Position numbers and translations under genes: made by a program | Part shown: one piece after another, positions 25,424 through 35,795 of the stretch | How positions within the stretch are numbered: the first letter of the stretch is position 1 | Layout: the number at the start of each line of letters is the position of its first letter | DNA from: Cepaea nemoralis | Taxonomy: Eukaryota; Mollusca; Gastropoda; Stylommatophora; Helicidae | NCBI GenBank assembly: GCA_014155875.1 | Contig: JACEFZ010025793.1 | Coordinates: 211,001 to 275,000, forward strand | DNA length: 64,000 bases | Direction: 5' to 3' | The notes under the pieces: model-generated | Seen by the model: the letters and a program-made list of their open reading frames with translations, nothing else | Told to the model about the DNA's origin: nothing | Database searches by the model: none

Positions 25424-25532
25424 TGTGTGTGTGAGTGTGTGTGTGTGTGTGTGGTTTTGTTTAATTGATCTGGTAGCAAGTTCCTAACCATGCCAATGTT
25501 GCTCGCGTAAATAACGCGATAGTATAATGAAA
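25085..25532. repeat. Left flank of SINE C with (TG)n microsatellite
   Basis: Contains GTCTTTGAATGCTGCTTTTG and AAGAACATGTCAAAATCGTG, shared with 41845-41900, a (TG)n tract at 25368-25453, and GATCTGGTAGCAAGTTCCTA shared with 15321 and 41992. Translated TG repeats give THTH frames. Confidence 0.7.
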
Positions 25533-25533
25533 C

Positions 25534-25598
<65 letters not shown>

Positions 25599-25765
25599 GA
25601 ATGACAGTTATACACGCCTTGAGACACAATGGCCGTATGGCGCCATACCCATATTTTGAATCGACCAATCGGCGCTCTTTGGGTGATGTGGTCAGTATCA
25701 CACCTGCCGCCTTTAATTCCCAAGCCATTTCCGGATATCCATTTTAGGCAGGGATGACCTGGCAG
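25533..25765 (-). mobile_element. SINE family C, head lost
   Basis: (AAT)n at 25533-25598 on the plus strand, then the SINE C body to GGCAGGGATGACCTGGCAGC. The tRNA-like head is replaced by the 3' end of a RTE LINE. Confidence 0.8.
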
Positions 25766-26130
25766 CTCCATCCATCCATCATGTGCCATGCCGGTAAGCG
25801 TGGGCGGTCATGTTCTGCTATCTCACTCGATCAAGAAAGTCGTGGATCAGCTCCAAGTTCCTGTCTCGACTATGCTATGTGGCCAATCAATCCAGGTATT
25901 TACTTCTCGGTCTCCCGCTTGGTCTCTTCCCTTCGATCATGCCAGTTGTCACCAAGTTCTCCAGTTCATGTCTTCTCATAACATGCCCAAAAATGTTGAC
26001 AGTCTACGTCTAATGGCTCTAATCAGTTTATGATCTTCATTTGTTTCTTGAAGGACTTGCTCATTGATTTTTCTGTCCGTCCATGGTATTCTTTGCATTT
26101 CCCTCAGAAACCACATTTCCAATAGCTTTT
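25766..26130 (-). mobile_element. RTE-type LINE, 3' end fragment with (ATGG)n tail
   Basis: Minus-strand peptides LLEMWFLREMQRIPWTDRKI and NEQVLQETNEDHKLIRAIRR are the post-RT region seen at 30057-30314. The 3' end is CATGATGGATGGATGGA, a tandem tail typical of RTE elements. Confidence 0.8.
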
Positions 26131-27412
26131 CCTTAATTGAGAATTTTTTTTTTTTAAATAAGGGCTCGCTGCACTTCAAGTAGCAGAACCACCCCATCAG
26201 GTCCTCAAGTCTTTATGTGTCATTCGGATGACTGCCTCTACTAGTTGCCCTGGCAAGGTCAAGTGCAGATACTACACTTTCTTCTTCGTCTGCGTTCATC
26301 CCTGGTTGTTTTTTTTTTCCCAGACTCTCACTCTGACGTTATTATGTTGTGCCTGTTTACAGCAGAACTATTTTACTTGCGCCTTTTTGCCGAAACATCA
26401 GACTTTTGCGGACATTTGTTGACCTGGTTAACCTTCCCGGGTGTTTCGAAGGACATTCCACTTTCACTCTGACGATATTGCATTGTGCCAGTTTACCGCC
26501 GAGCTACATTACATGCGGCTTTAGGCCGACACATCCGACTTATGTGGGCATTTGTTGAACGGATTAACCTTCCCGGGTGTTTCAAGGGACATTCCACTCT
26601 TACTCTGAGACGGACATTGGACTCTCATTGTTGTGGTATCATCTACATCCCAGCTGGTCAAATTAGAGCGGCCGAAGACATCCCGGTCAACCATCAAGGG
26701 AAGGCAAGGCTAGACAATGGACCCACCATCCAAGAAGGCTTCCATAATTACAGAGCCAACACATAGCTCACTGGTAGTAAGATCACCCAAGGAATCCTCA
26801 CGGCCTATACCTGGCTGCTAAGCCTCACTTTCGTATATTGGGCATTTCATTTGCCACAGGCCGCTCCCCACGCAAACCAGGAGAGGTCAGACTGCAGATG
26901 ACATCCACCCAGCGTGCTTTCGGTTCGGACTTTCCACAAAATGGGTTTGCTAGCCAACCTGTATTCCGATTCGTGCGTCTGGGTCGCTTTCTCGATTCTT
27001 ATAGTTGTGGTGTTATCCCTATTCCAGCTGGCTCACCTAGAACAACCGGAGACATCCAGGTGGGCCTTCAAGGAAAGGCAGGGGCAGACCATGGGCATTT
27101 CCCGCCATCCAAAAAGGCTTCCGTAACTGCAGAGCCGACGCATAACGCTCTGGTACTGGGCTCACCCAAGGAATCGTCACGTCCTGCACATGGTTGCTTA
27201 ACCTCACTTCCGTATATTGAGCCCTTCGTTCACCACAGGCTGCTCCTCCGAAAACCAGGCTGCCTTCCTTGGATATGGTAGCCGTTTCTCATGCTCCCTC
27301 TCCGAAGTCGAACCCTGATTCCCCGTTACAAACACGGTAAGCATGTCATGTACCATCGATATCTGATAGGTCAGACATTTGAAAGATGCGTCGCGGGCAT
27401 GTGTTGTTTGAC
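26130..27412 (-). repeat. rDNA/U2 composite block, copy III
   Basis: U2-like body 26155-26285, spacer modules with two rounds of GCCTGTTTACAGC-type sequence (26350, 26487), a subrepeat with TTTGCTAGCCAACC (26946), then an 18S piece at the right end. The subrepeats next to the 18S in copies I, II and IV, and the 28S-like patch, are deleted. Confidence 0.7.
27265..27412 (-). rRNA. 18S rRNA pseudogene fragment, copy III
   Basis: Plus strand GCTGCCTTCCTTGGATATGG, CGAACCCTGATTCCCCGTTA and GACATTTGAAAGATGCGTCG match reverse-complemented 18S near nt 320-450. The same right boundary (ATGTGTTGTTTGA) as copy I shows they descend from one event. Confidence 0.88.
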
Positions 27413-27424
27413 CATTAAGAATGA

Positions 27425-27945
27425 TGATGATCATTCATTTCAACCAGTGGGGTTGAAAGTAAGTTCTAAGATGGCTGATATGACCTATTTTGGTTCGAAA
27501 TGTTCTTTGACAATGTGGACAAAGAATGCTTGTCGTTCCAGGAGGAGAATCTCCTGCAGTGGTTTTTCCGTGCAGCTTCTTCTTCACAGCTCTTGCAGTC
27601 CTGGTTGCTTCACAAGTGTCCGAACCCTTGCGTAATGATGTACTCCACGAATCTCGGTCTTTGACAGCAGTCTCCTAGGTGTCAAGATCAATTCTAGAAG
27701 CTTTCAGCGAGAGTGTCTTTAAAGCGTTTCCTCTGGCCCCGTTGTGAGCGTTTACCACAACGCAGCTCGCCGTAAAAAATTCGTTTAGGGAGCCTGTGAT
27801 CTGGCATGCGAGTTAAATGACCAGCCCAGCGAATCTGATTCTTCATTAGTAGAGTGTGGATACGGGGCATGGACGCTCTTTCTAGAACTTTAGTGTCAGG
27901 GATCTTGTCTTGCCAATTAATCTTCAATAGCATAAAGACAAGACT
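27425..27945 (-). pseudogene. LINE ORF2 C-terminus, copy 2
   Basis: The minus-strand frame 27933-27694 reads IHTLLMKNQIRWAGHLTRMP and GKRSQRGQRKRFKDTLAESF; the remainder is frameshifted. Same family, same truncation and same neighbours (18S fragment on one side, 27-bp minisatellite on the other) as 12250-12785. Confidence 0.75.
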
Positions 27946-28450
27946 AGAGAGAAGGCAATGGAAGACAAGACTATAGAAAAATCAATATAATACTAGAGTA
28001 TGGAAAAGACAATGAAAGACAAAAATAGAGAAAAGACAATGCAAAAACTCGTGAAAACTAGAGAAAAGACAAGAGTAAAGAAAAGACAATGCAAGGCAAA
28101 AGCATCGAAAACAAAACTAGAGAAACAACAATGGAAGACTTGCCTATACAAAGCAAGACTACCAACAAAATAAAACACACACACACACACGCAACAATAA
28201 AAAAAACAGTAGACGATAAGACTAGAGAAAAGACAACACAGGTCAAAACTAGAGAAAAGACAATGCAATACAAGAATAGAGAAAAGACAATGAAAGACAA
28301 GACTAAAGAAAAGACAATGCAAGACAACACTAGAGAAAAGACAATGAAAGACAAGACTAGAGAAGAAAAAAAAATCAATGCAAGACTCGCGAAAACAAGA
28401 CTAGAGAACCGACAGCGAAAGAGAAGAATATAGACAAGGATACGCAAGAC
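27945..28450 (+). repeat. 27-bp minisatellite, copy 2
   Basis: Units of GACAAGACTAGAGAAAAGAC plus AATGAAA or AATGCAA, with a (CA)n insert at 28172-28190. Minus-strand Phe/Leu/Ser-rich frames come from this array. Confidence 0.9.
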
Positions 28451-28639
28451 AAGACATCTCATTTGATGTATAGGTTTTACAGATTAATGTTGTTGTCATG
28501 CAGCTACGATGTTTATAATTGTGTGTTGTTTCATGGACATTGCACAATGGTGTTATGTTTTACCGTACGAATAGAGCCATTCTAAGAGTTGTATTTTTGT
28601 CATTAATGCACTACTTATTCATAAGCAGTCGGTGCGCTC

Positions 28640-28890
28640 ACTCTTAAACTTCCGTTGCACTGATGGCGATGTAAGGCGTTCAATTCCCAAACTGGCTTTA
28701 AGTTGGACTTCAATGCTGACTTTTATTTCACAACCCAATGGCAAACTACTGAACGTAAAATTTTATAGAAAATCAGTCGGGGGTTGAAGGCAACTTCCTG
28801 TAAAGGAGATGTAACATTGTTACTGATTCATGTTTAGGTCGTCTTCTAGGTTTGTTTATGTTGTTGTTGTTATTGTTGTTGTTGACATAA
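28640..28890 (+). mobile_element. SINE family B, copy 2
   Basis: TGCACTGATGGCGATGTAAG, B-box-like GCGTTCAATTCCC, AATGGCAAACTACTGAACGT and a short GTT-type tail at 28860-28885. The tail is about 25 bp against 107 bp in copy 1. Confidence 0.65.
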
Positions 28891-29300
28891 TTATGTTGCA
28901 CCTGTTTAAATCAGGGCTGCGATATCTGCACATTTTGATGGTAGGTACACCCTTTCCCCCGCTAGCCTATGGGTCACCTTTGAGCAAGGAGGAGAACAAC
29001 ATAAGCCTACCTAGCAGGGCAGCGTGAAACGCCCACGCTTATAGGCAATTCATGTGATGATGATGAATATGAAACCACTTAATAGGTGGTACAATTAGCT
29101 GTAGTTCAACCGACAGATAGTTGTTGGTTATAGTCTCAAGGTCCCTACAGTAGGCAGAGGATTTCTTTATAGGGTGAATACCTACTATCCCCGACCAGTA
29201 TGGTCGAGGCCAAGAAGGAAAGCAATGACTGGCTAACTTATTTACATATGTATAGCGTACCGTGAACCGATAACTCACAGAATATCACATGACCCATGAA
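28891..29300 (+). repeat. Right flank module of the composite, copy 2
   Basis: Close homologue of 13664-14089, including the GCTAGCCTATGGGTCAC and CCTACCTAGCAGGGCAGCG blocks. No coding signal. Confidence 0.7.
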
Positions 29301-29309
29301 ACAGATATC

Positions 29310-29800
29310 ATTAATACTCGCTGTTACACTGCAGCAGTTCTTATCATCGCTGTTATCGTTAATACTCGGTGTTGTCGCTACAGTCGTTGTTGTAGTTACC
29401 ATCGTTGTCTGTCGCTAATATCGGTGTTGTCGCTAACATCGGTGTTTATATCTCTCAGTGGCTGTTGTCGCTACCGTCGATCGTATCGCTACATTCGTAG
29501 TTGTGTTTGCCATCGATTATGTCGCTAACATCGTTGTTATTTTCTCTACAGTCGATGTTGTCGCTATCATGGTGTTATTTTCGCAACAGTCGTTATTGTC
29601 GCTACCATTGGTGTTGTCATCCCTACAATCGTTGTTGCGTTACCATCGGTGTTATTATCTCTACAGTCTTTGTTGTCGCTACCATGGTGTTATTATCTCT
29701 GCAGTCGTTCTTGTTGCTAGAATGGTGTTGTTATTGCTACAGTCGTTGTTTTGTTACTATCGATATTTTTACTATCATATGTTTAATCGCTACAGTCGTT
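29310..29800 (+). repeat. 39-bp minisatellite, copy 3
   Basis: About a dozen diverged units of TCGCTACAGTCGTTGTTG and CTACCAT(C)GGTGTTATTAT. Open frames of 106-156 codons on the plus strand are repeat translations. Confidence 0.85.
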
Positions 29801-30850
29801 GTTATGACTGTTCCGAGATAATTGTACCGATTCACTTGTTTAAGAATGTTTCCATTTACTTGTATATTACACTGTGGTATTTACTTCTTCTTAGTGACGA
29901 CCATAATCTGTGTCTTCTTACAATTTAATTCTAACCCAAGTTGTTCACTGTGAAACGCTCGAATTTACTACTTGTAGTATTTACTTCTCTGTCTTCCTCT
30001 TGTTCTCTTTCTCTCGATCTTGCCAGTTGTCACTAAGATCTCCAATTTATTTCTTCTCATAACATACCCAAAAATGTTGACTGTCTGCGTCTTATTTCTC
30101 TCATCAGTTTACGTTTATCATTTGTTTCTTGTAGGACTTGGTCATTGGTCTGCCTGTGTGTCCATTGTATTCTTTGCATTTTCCCCAGAAACCACATTTC
30201 CACAGCTATCAGATGATTTTCAGCTTGTGTGCTCATTGTCCAAGCTTCACATCCATTCAAAAGTACATGTTCCATGTAGAACCTCAACAGTCTTTTTCTC
30301 GTTCCAATTGACATCTTTTTTATTGGTCAGAATGTTTTTCATCTTGCAAAAGGCTAGTTTCGACATGGCGATTCTTGTTCTAATCTCTTCAAGAAATTTC
30401 CTATCAGATGTTAAGACTGTTCCGAGATAATTGTACCGATTCATTTGTTTACGAATATTCCCATTTACTTGTATATTACATTGTGGTGTTTCCTTCGTCC
30501 TGGTGACGACCATAATCTGTGTCCTCTTACAATTCATATCCAGCCCTAGTTGTTCACTGTGTGCAATAATCGTATCTACTAATTGTTGCAGATCCTGCTC
30601 ATTGTCTGCAATCAATACTGTATCATCTGCATATCTAATGTTATTGAAGTTTCTTCCCCCAGTGATGATTCCTGTCATATCTTCTATATTTCTGAAACTA
30701 TTTTCACTGTACATGGAATAAAGACCTGGAGACATTACACATCCCTGTCTCACACCTCTCTTAATAGGCTGATATAGACCTACTTCATTATCAATTCTTA
30801 TGGCGGCTTGTTGTTTCCAATACATGCTGGACCTGTCGTAGGTTCATCCT
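29800..30850 (-). pseudogene. RTE-type LINE, reverse transcriptase palm to C-terminus
   Basis: The minus-strand frame 30825-30247 reads KRGVRQGCVMSPGLYS (RT motif upstream of the palm), IRYADDTVLIADNEQDLQQL (the YADD catalytic box), LDMNCKRTQIMVVTRTKE and YLGTVLTSD. After a frameshift, 30314-30057 reads RLLRFYMEHVLLNGCEAWTM and EMWFLGKMQRIQWTHRQTND, the post-RT region. RT copies element RNA into DNA at the target. The endonuclease is absent and the start is internal. At 29803-29955 a second copy of the segment at 30413-30570 is appended at the far side. Confidence 0.88.
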
Positions 30851-31074
30851 TGTTTGAACATACTGATCTTAAGAAACACACACAAAACACATAATTATAT
30901 CTCCAGATCGCAGCGAACGTTGTTTACTTCGCCATTACTAATACTAAAATACACGGTCCATGTCCTTTTCAAGACATTGTGATTAAACCGCAAGTTGATT
31001 TTCTAAGCAATTTTACGTTCAGTAATTAGCCTTTGGTCTCTGAACGAGAAGTCAACGTTGAAGTCTGACAGACC

Positions 31075-32592
31075 GGGGTGAGAAATGAACCTTCTAACAC
31101 GCGTTAGGGCAGAGAAATGAACCTTCTAACACGCGTCAGGGCAAAGAAATGAACCTTCTAAAACGCGTCAGGGCAAAGAAATGAACCTTCTAAAACGCGT
31201 CAGGGCAAAGAAATGAACCTTCTAACACGCGTCAGGGCAAAGAAATGAACCTTCTAACACGCGTCAAGGCGGAGGAAATGAACCTTCTAACACGCGTCAG
31301 GGCAAAGAAATGAACCTTCTAAAACGCGTCATGGCAAAGAAATGAACCTTCTAACACGCGTCAGGGCAAAGAAATGAACCTTCTAACCCGCGTCAGGGCA
31401 AAGAAATGAACCTTCTAACAAGCGTCAGGCCAAAGAAATTAACCTTCTAACACGCGTTAGGGCACAGAAATGAACCTTCTAACATGCGTCACAGCAAAGA
31501 AATGAACCTTCTAACACGCGTCAGGGCAAAGAAATGAACCTTCTAACAAGCGTCAGGGCAAAGAAATGAACCTTCTAATACGCGTCAGGGCAAAGAAATG
31601 AACCTTCTAACCCGCGTCAGGGCAAAGAAATAAACCTTCTAACACGCGTCAAGGCGGAGAAATTAACCTTCTAAAACGCGTCAGGGCAAAGAAATGAACC
31701 TTCTAACACGCGTCAGGGCAAAGAAATGAACCTTCTAACCCGCGTCAGGGCAAAGAAATGAACCTTCTAACAAGCGTCAGGCCAAAGAAATGAACCTTCT
31801 AACACGCGTTAGGGCACAGAAATGAACCTTCTAACACGCGTCAGGGCAAAGAAATGAACCTTCTAACACGCGTCAGGGCAAAGAAATGAACCTTCTAACA
31901 AGCGTCAGGGCAAAGAAATGAACCTTCTAATACGCGTCAGGGCAAAGAAATGAACCTTCTAACCCGCGTCAGGGCAAAGAAATGAACCTTCTAACAAGCG
32001 TCATGCCAAAGAAATGAACCTTCTAACACGCGTTAGGGCACAGAAATGAACCTTCTAACACGCGTCACAGCAAAGAAATGAACCTTCTAACACGCGTCAG
32101 GGCAAAGAAATGAACCTTCTAACAAGCGTCAGGGCAAAGAAATGAACCTTCTAATACGCGTCAGGGCAAAGAAATGAACCTTCTAACCCGCGTCAGGGCA
32201 AAGAAATGAACCTTCTAACAAGCGTCAGGGCAAAGAAATGAACCTTCTAACAAGCATCAGGGCAAAGAAATGAACCTTCTAACACGCGTCAGGGCAAAGA
32301 AATGAACCTTCTAACCCGCGTCAGGGCAAAGAAATGAACCTTCTAACCCGCGTCAGGGCAAAGAAATGAACCTTCTAACACGCGTCAGGGCAAAGAAATG
32401 AACCTTCTAACACGCGTCAGGGCAAAGAAATGAACCTTCTAACACGCGTCAGGGCAAAGAAATGAACCTTCTAACAAGCGTCAGGGCAAAGAAATGAACC
32501 TTCTAACACGCGTCAGGGCAAAGAAATGAACCTTCTAACACGCGTCAGGGCAAAGAAATGAACCTTCTAACACGCGTCAGGGCAAAGAAAGT
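31075..32592 (+). repeat. 32-bp minisatellite, about 47 units
   Basis: Continuous tandem units containing GAAATGAACCTTCTAA then (A/T/C)CACGCGTCAGGGCAAA variants; most units carry an ACGCGT (MluI) site. Variant units occur in a repeated order: the GCGTTAGGGCACAG variant is at 31451, 31803 and 32027 (spacings 352 and 224, i.e. 11 and 7 units). There are no unique spacers, so it is not CRISPR-like. No frame is coding. Confidence 0.97.
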
Positions 32593-33475
32593 TCAAGCGC
32601 AGACGCGCTAAATCTGTCGGCCACTCTGACTTCTTCACTAATCCTTCACTGCTTCTAATCGTGCTGGTACTATAACGTGTTGTTCTTCTGCTAGTCATCC
32701 TCCACCATCTCCACCTCACCATTATTGCAATCCAATTAGACCGTCGCCTATTATTATTATTACTACCGTGTTCTCAATTTCAGAACAAGGGGACACTAAC
32801 GCTGCAGAGATCAATTACATTACGAGTTACTTCCATTGGTGTGGCAGATACATCATACATCAGACTCGGAAAGTACTAGCATCACATCGGAGCAAGAGCT
32901 AACAGCAGGTGTCGGTCAAGTGAGATAATTCTGTTGTTGTACCAGTCAAACGTTCAGATTATCCAATGGTAGTCAGTGGTGGACTGCTCAGGGCGTCATC
33001 TTTCCCGATGGCAAGGGAGACGTGTGGGCCCTTAATGAGTGGGTTCACTTAAACATTAGAGAATCTTTAAGAATGTTAATAATACTTTTCCTTTTGGTTG
33101 AGAGCAAAATATTCGTTTCTTGGCCTTTTGGCTCAGATCAGGATGTAGATTTATCTGCACTTGATCTGGCCAGGGTTCTGAGACGGTTATCCAAACTGCA
33201 AACTCTAATCACCAAATCACTGTCCACTAACACAGGCAGAGGGGCCTTGGTGGTCTACAATGGGCCCAAAGGCACATACTGAGGCTAAGCGGTCTTTTAA
33301 AACATTTTAAAAATAAAATATTAATGATCTTTTAGTCCCGGCATTCAATACTTTAGACCGTGTCCGGTACTGATGGTAGCTCTCTACTAATGGCGACAAA
33401 GTAGGATAGTTTCACACGCCGATCAGCTGGACTTTAATGTTGACTTCACATTCAGAATGCACGCCAGGTTTGATT
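32593..33475. other. Mostly unassigned; contains a U2-headed sequence of another family
   Basis: 32593-33060 shows nothing recognised. At 33110-33165 a U2 5'-end-like segment is followed by CTTGATCTGGCCAGG but then by a body unlike the foldback family, ending near GGGCCCAAAGGCACATACTG. 33340-33475 resembles a very decayed SINE B. Confidence 0.5.
33110..33165 (+). ncRNA. U2 snRNA 5'-end-like segment (pseudo), copy 4
   Basis: CGTTTCTTGGCCTTTTGGCT and CAGATCAGGATGTAGATTTA: the best preserved 'TTGGCCTTTTGGCT' loop in the window, but with a small insertion in the branch-site-recognition part. Confidence 0.65.
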
Positions 33476-33479
33476 GTGG

Positions 33480-33830
33480 TCACTCAGTTTTACAGTTTAT
33501 TTCAAACCATAACTTGACTAAACAAAATCTGGATTGTCTTTGTCTAATTTCTCTAACCAGTTTACATTTTGTATTTGTGTCTTGAAGGACATTCTCGTTC
33601 GTTTTTCTGTCTATCCATGAAATACTTTGCATTTTCCCCAGAAACCCCAGTTTCACTGCCATTAACTGTTTCCTAGTTTGGCTGCTTATTGTCCATCCTT
33701 CACAAAAATACAACAGTGCGGGTTCTTTGTGGCACTTCAACACTTTTTTCCCCAGTGCAGTTGGCTGCCTTTTATTGATGAGTATGTTTTCCTTCTTGCA
33801 GAAGACCACCTTTATCATAGCAAATACAAT
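33480..33830 (-). pseudogene. RTE-type LINE, post-RT fragment
   Basis: The minus-strand frame reads VVFCKKENILINKRQP, ALLYFCEGWTISSQTRKQLM and FLGKMQSISWIDRKTNENVL, homologous to 30057-30345. Its tail is frameshifted. It lies just upstream of the RPL22-like fragment. Confidence 0.8.
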
Positions 33831-33930
33831 TTCTCAATGTAATATAATTTTTTTCTGTGGACTCTGCTCTTCCCTTTCCAATTTGAAGTCCGCAAGAGAG
33901 GATAAACCCCCTGGCTGCACGCCGACCGCC

Positions 33931-34123
33931 ATGCCAGCGCAAAAAAAAACAAACAATTAAACGAGCCGGAAACCCCAAGCAAGGGAAGGGTGGCGAGAGG
34001 AAGAAGTCTACCTTGAAGTACACCGTGCACTACACCCACCCGGTGGAGGATAGTATCATGGATTCTACTAACTTTGAGAAGTATCTGAAAGAATGCATTA
34101 AGGTTGACGATAAGAGTGGCAAC

Positions 34124-34126
<3 letters not shown>
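33931..34126 (+). pseudogene. RPL22: Ribosomal protein L22 (eL22) N-terminal half, broken copy
   Basis: eL22 is an RNA-binding protein of the large ribosomal subunit. The frame at 33998-34123 reads [20 protein letters not shown] and [20 protein letters not shown], matching the conserved eL22 block (…THPVED.IMD..NFE.. L.E.IKV.GK.GN). A plausible ATG at 33931 is followed by MPAQKK and lies in another frame: the A9 run at 33941-33949 shifts the frame. The homology stops at N and TAG (34124-34126), where an (AGT)n array starts; no GT donor is visible at the break. About 40% of the usual ~128 residues remain. It is most likely a truncated retrocopy; a decayed exon is the alternative. The rest of eL22 is not found nearby. 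Confidence 0.8.
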
Positions 34127-34449
<323 letters not shown>

Positions 34450-34450
<1 letters not shown>

Positions 34451-34708
34451 AAATAGAATGACAGTTTTACGCGCCTTGAGACACAATGGCCGTATGGCGC
34501 CAGACCCATATTTTGAATCGACCAGTCGGCGCTCTTTGGGTGATGTGGTCAGTATCACACCTACCGCCTTTAATTCCCAAGCCATTTTCGGATATCCATT
34601 TTAGGCAGGGACGACCTGGCAGCTCAGGTCAATTGTAAACATCCGACCCGGTGCAGATTGGAACTCATAACCACAGGTGGGCGTGAAGACACTACGCTAC
34701 CGCGGCTT
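34450..34708 (-). mobile_element. SINE family C with (ACT)n tail
   Basis: Body AATCGACCAGTCGGCGCTCT and head GCGGTAGCGTAGTG / GAGTTCCAATC on the minus strand. The tail is (ACT)n instead of (ATT)n. Confidence 0.8.
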
Positions 34709-34892
34709 CCAAGTTTAAAGATTAATTAAACAAACAGAAAAAAAAAGACAAGACTTCTTGTGTAAAGTGAAACAGTCTAAGGAAATTTTCTTGTCAATGT
34801 ATTTCAGTGGAATAAAGTGTAATTTACTAAAGGGAGATAATCAAATGCAGATGTGTTATCTCAATGTTACAAGCGCAATAACTAGCACTAGA

Positions 34893-35135
34893 GCTGGTCT
34901 CCCTGGTCTAGTAGTTACACGACTCTCTCCGTAATCCCGTATACTCTTGAGATTTACGTGAGGTGCGTCAGAATTGGTGGCGGTTCTATCCGCGTCGGCA
35001 ACTTACGGAGCATGTGAGGCGGTCGCTCAGAAAGCAATGGCAAACTACGGAGCGTAATCTTCCAAGAAATCAACAATCAGCTGAAAGATGCTGATGTTGA
35101 CAGCGATGTCCTGTAAAAGGATATGCGGAAAAAAA
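34893..35135 (+). mobile_element. SINE family A inserted in foldback copy 5
   Basis: TGGTCTCCCTGGTCTAGTAG, GGTGGCGGTTCTATCC (eroded B box), AGCAATGGCAAACTACGGAG and GATGTCCTGTAAAAGGATAT. It interrupts the arm between GCACTAGAGC and GCACCGGAAACG. Confidence 0.8.
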
Positions 35136-35230
35136 AGCACCGGAAACGTTTGCTTGTAGGTTCTGACAGAAACCACTTAATGTTTGAATGGGATACCTAT
35201 TATTTCTATTTACATCAGTTTATAAATGCT

Positions 35231-35272
35231 ATCCTTTCACAGCCTTTTGGATAAGATCAAAGTGTAGTATCT
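35231..35272 (+). ncRNA. U2 snRNA 5'-end-like segment (pseudo), copy 5
   Basis: ATCCTTTCACAGCCTTTTGG, ATAAGATCAA and an exact GTGTAGTATCTG, the U2 branch-point-recognition segment. Confidence 0.75.
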
Positions 35273-35495
35273 GCACTTGATCTTGCCAGCGCCACCACAG
35301 AGGCAGTCATCCGAATGACACACAGGGACTTGGGGACCTGATGGTGTGACTCTGGTTCTTGAGGGAACAGCGAGCCGTTATTTAAAGGAAAAAAAATTCT
35401 CTAAAACTAGATTTGTTCCAGTTTAAACAATTCACAGCATCACTCAACAAGTGTCCCATTTTACCAATTAGATTGAAACATGTAGGTGTGTCTTC

Positions 35496-35496
<1 letters not shown>

Positions 35497-35555
<59 letters not shown>

Positions 35556-35710
35556 GAGATAGTAGAGGAGAGAGGAGAGGAGAGAGGAGAGGAAAGAGTA
35601 GAGGAGAGAGGAGTGGAGAGAGGAGATGGGAGAGGAGATAAGAGAGGAGAGGAGAGACAGAGAGAGTGACACACACACAGAGCGAGGAGAGAGGAGAGAG
35701 AGAGCGAGAG

Positions 35711-35793
<83 letters not shown>
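35497..35793 (+). repeat. (AG)n tract with GGAGA variants inside foldback copy 5
   Basis: Pure AG runs flank about 150 bp of AGGAGAG-type purine repeats and a short (AC)n. Frames here give poly-(RE)/(SL) peptides only. Confidence 0.95.

Positions 35794-35795
<2 letters not shown>

Noticed and set aside
25339..25728. Poly-Leu/THTH protein on the minus strand
   Set aside because: It combines the (AAT)n tail of SINE C and a (TG)n tract.
31075..32592. CRISPR-like array of 32-bp repeats
   Set aside because: Units are contiguous with no unique spacers, variants are point changes, and the genome is eukaryotic. It is a minisatellite.
35231..35272. A functional U2 snRNA gene
   Set aside because: Only the first ~43 nt match; the Sm site and the 3' stem-loops are absent in every copy.
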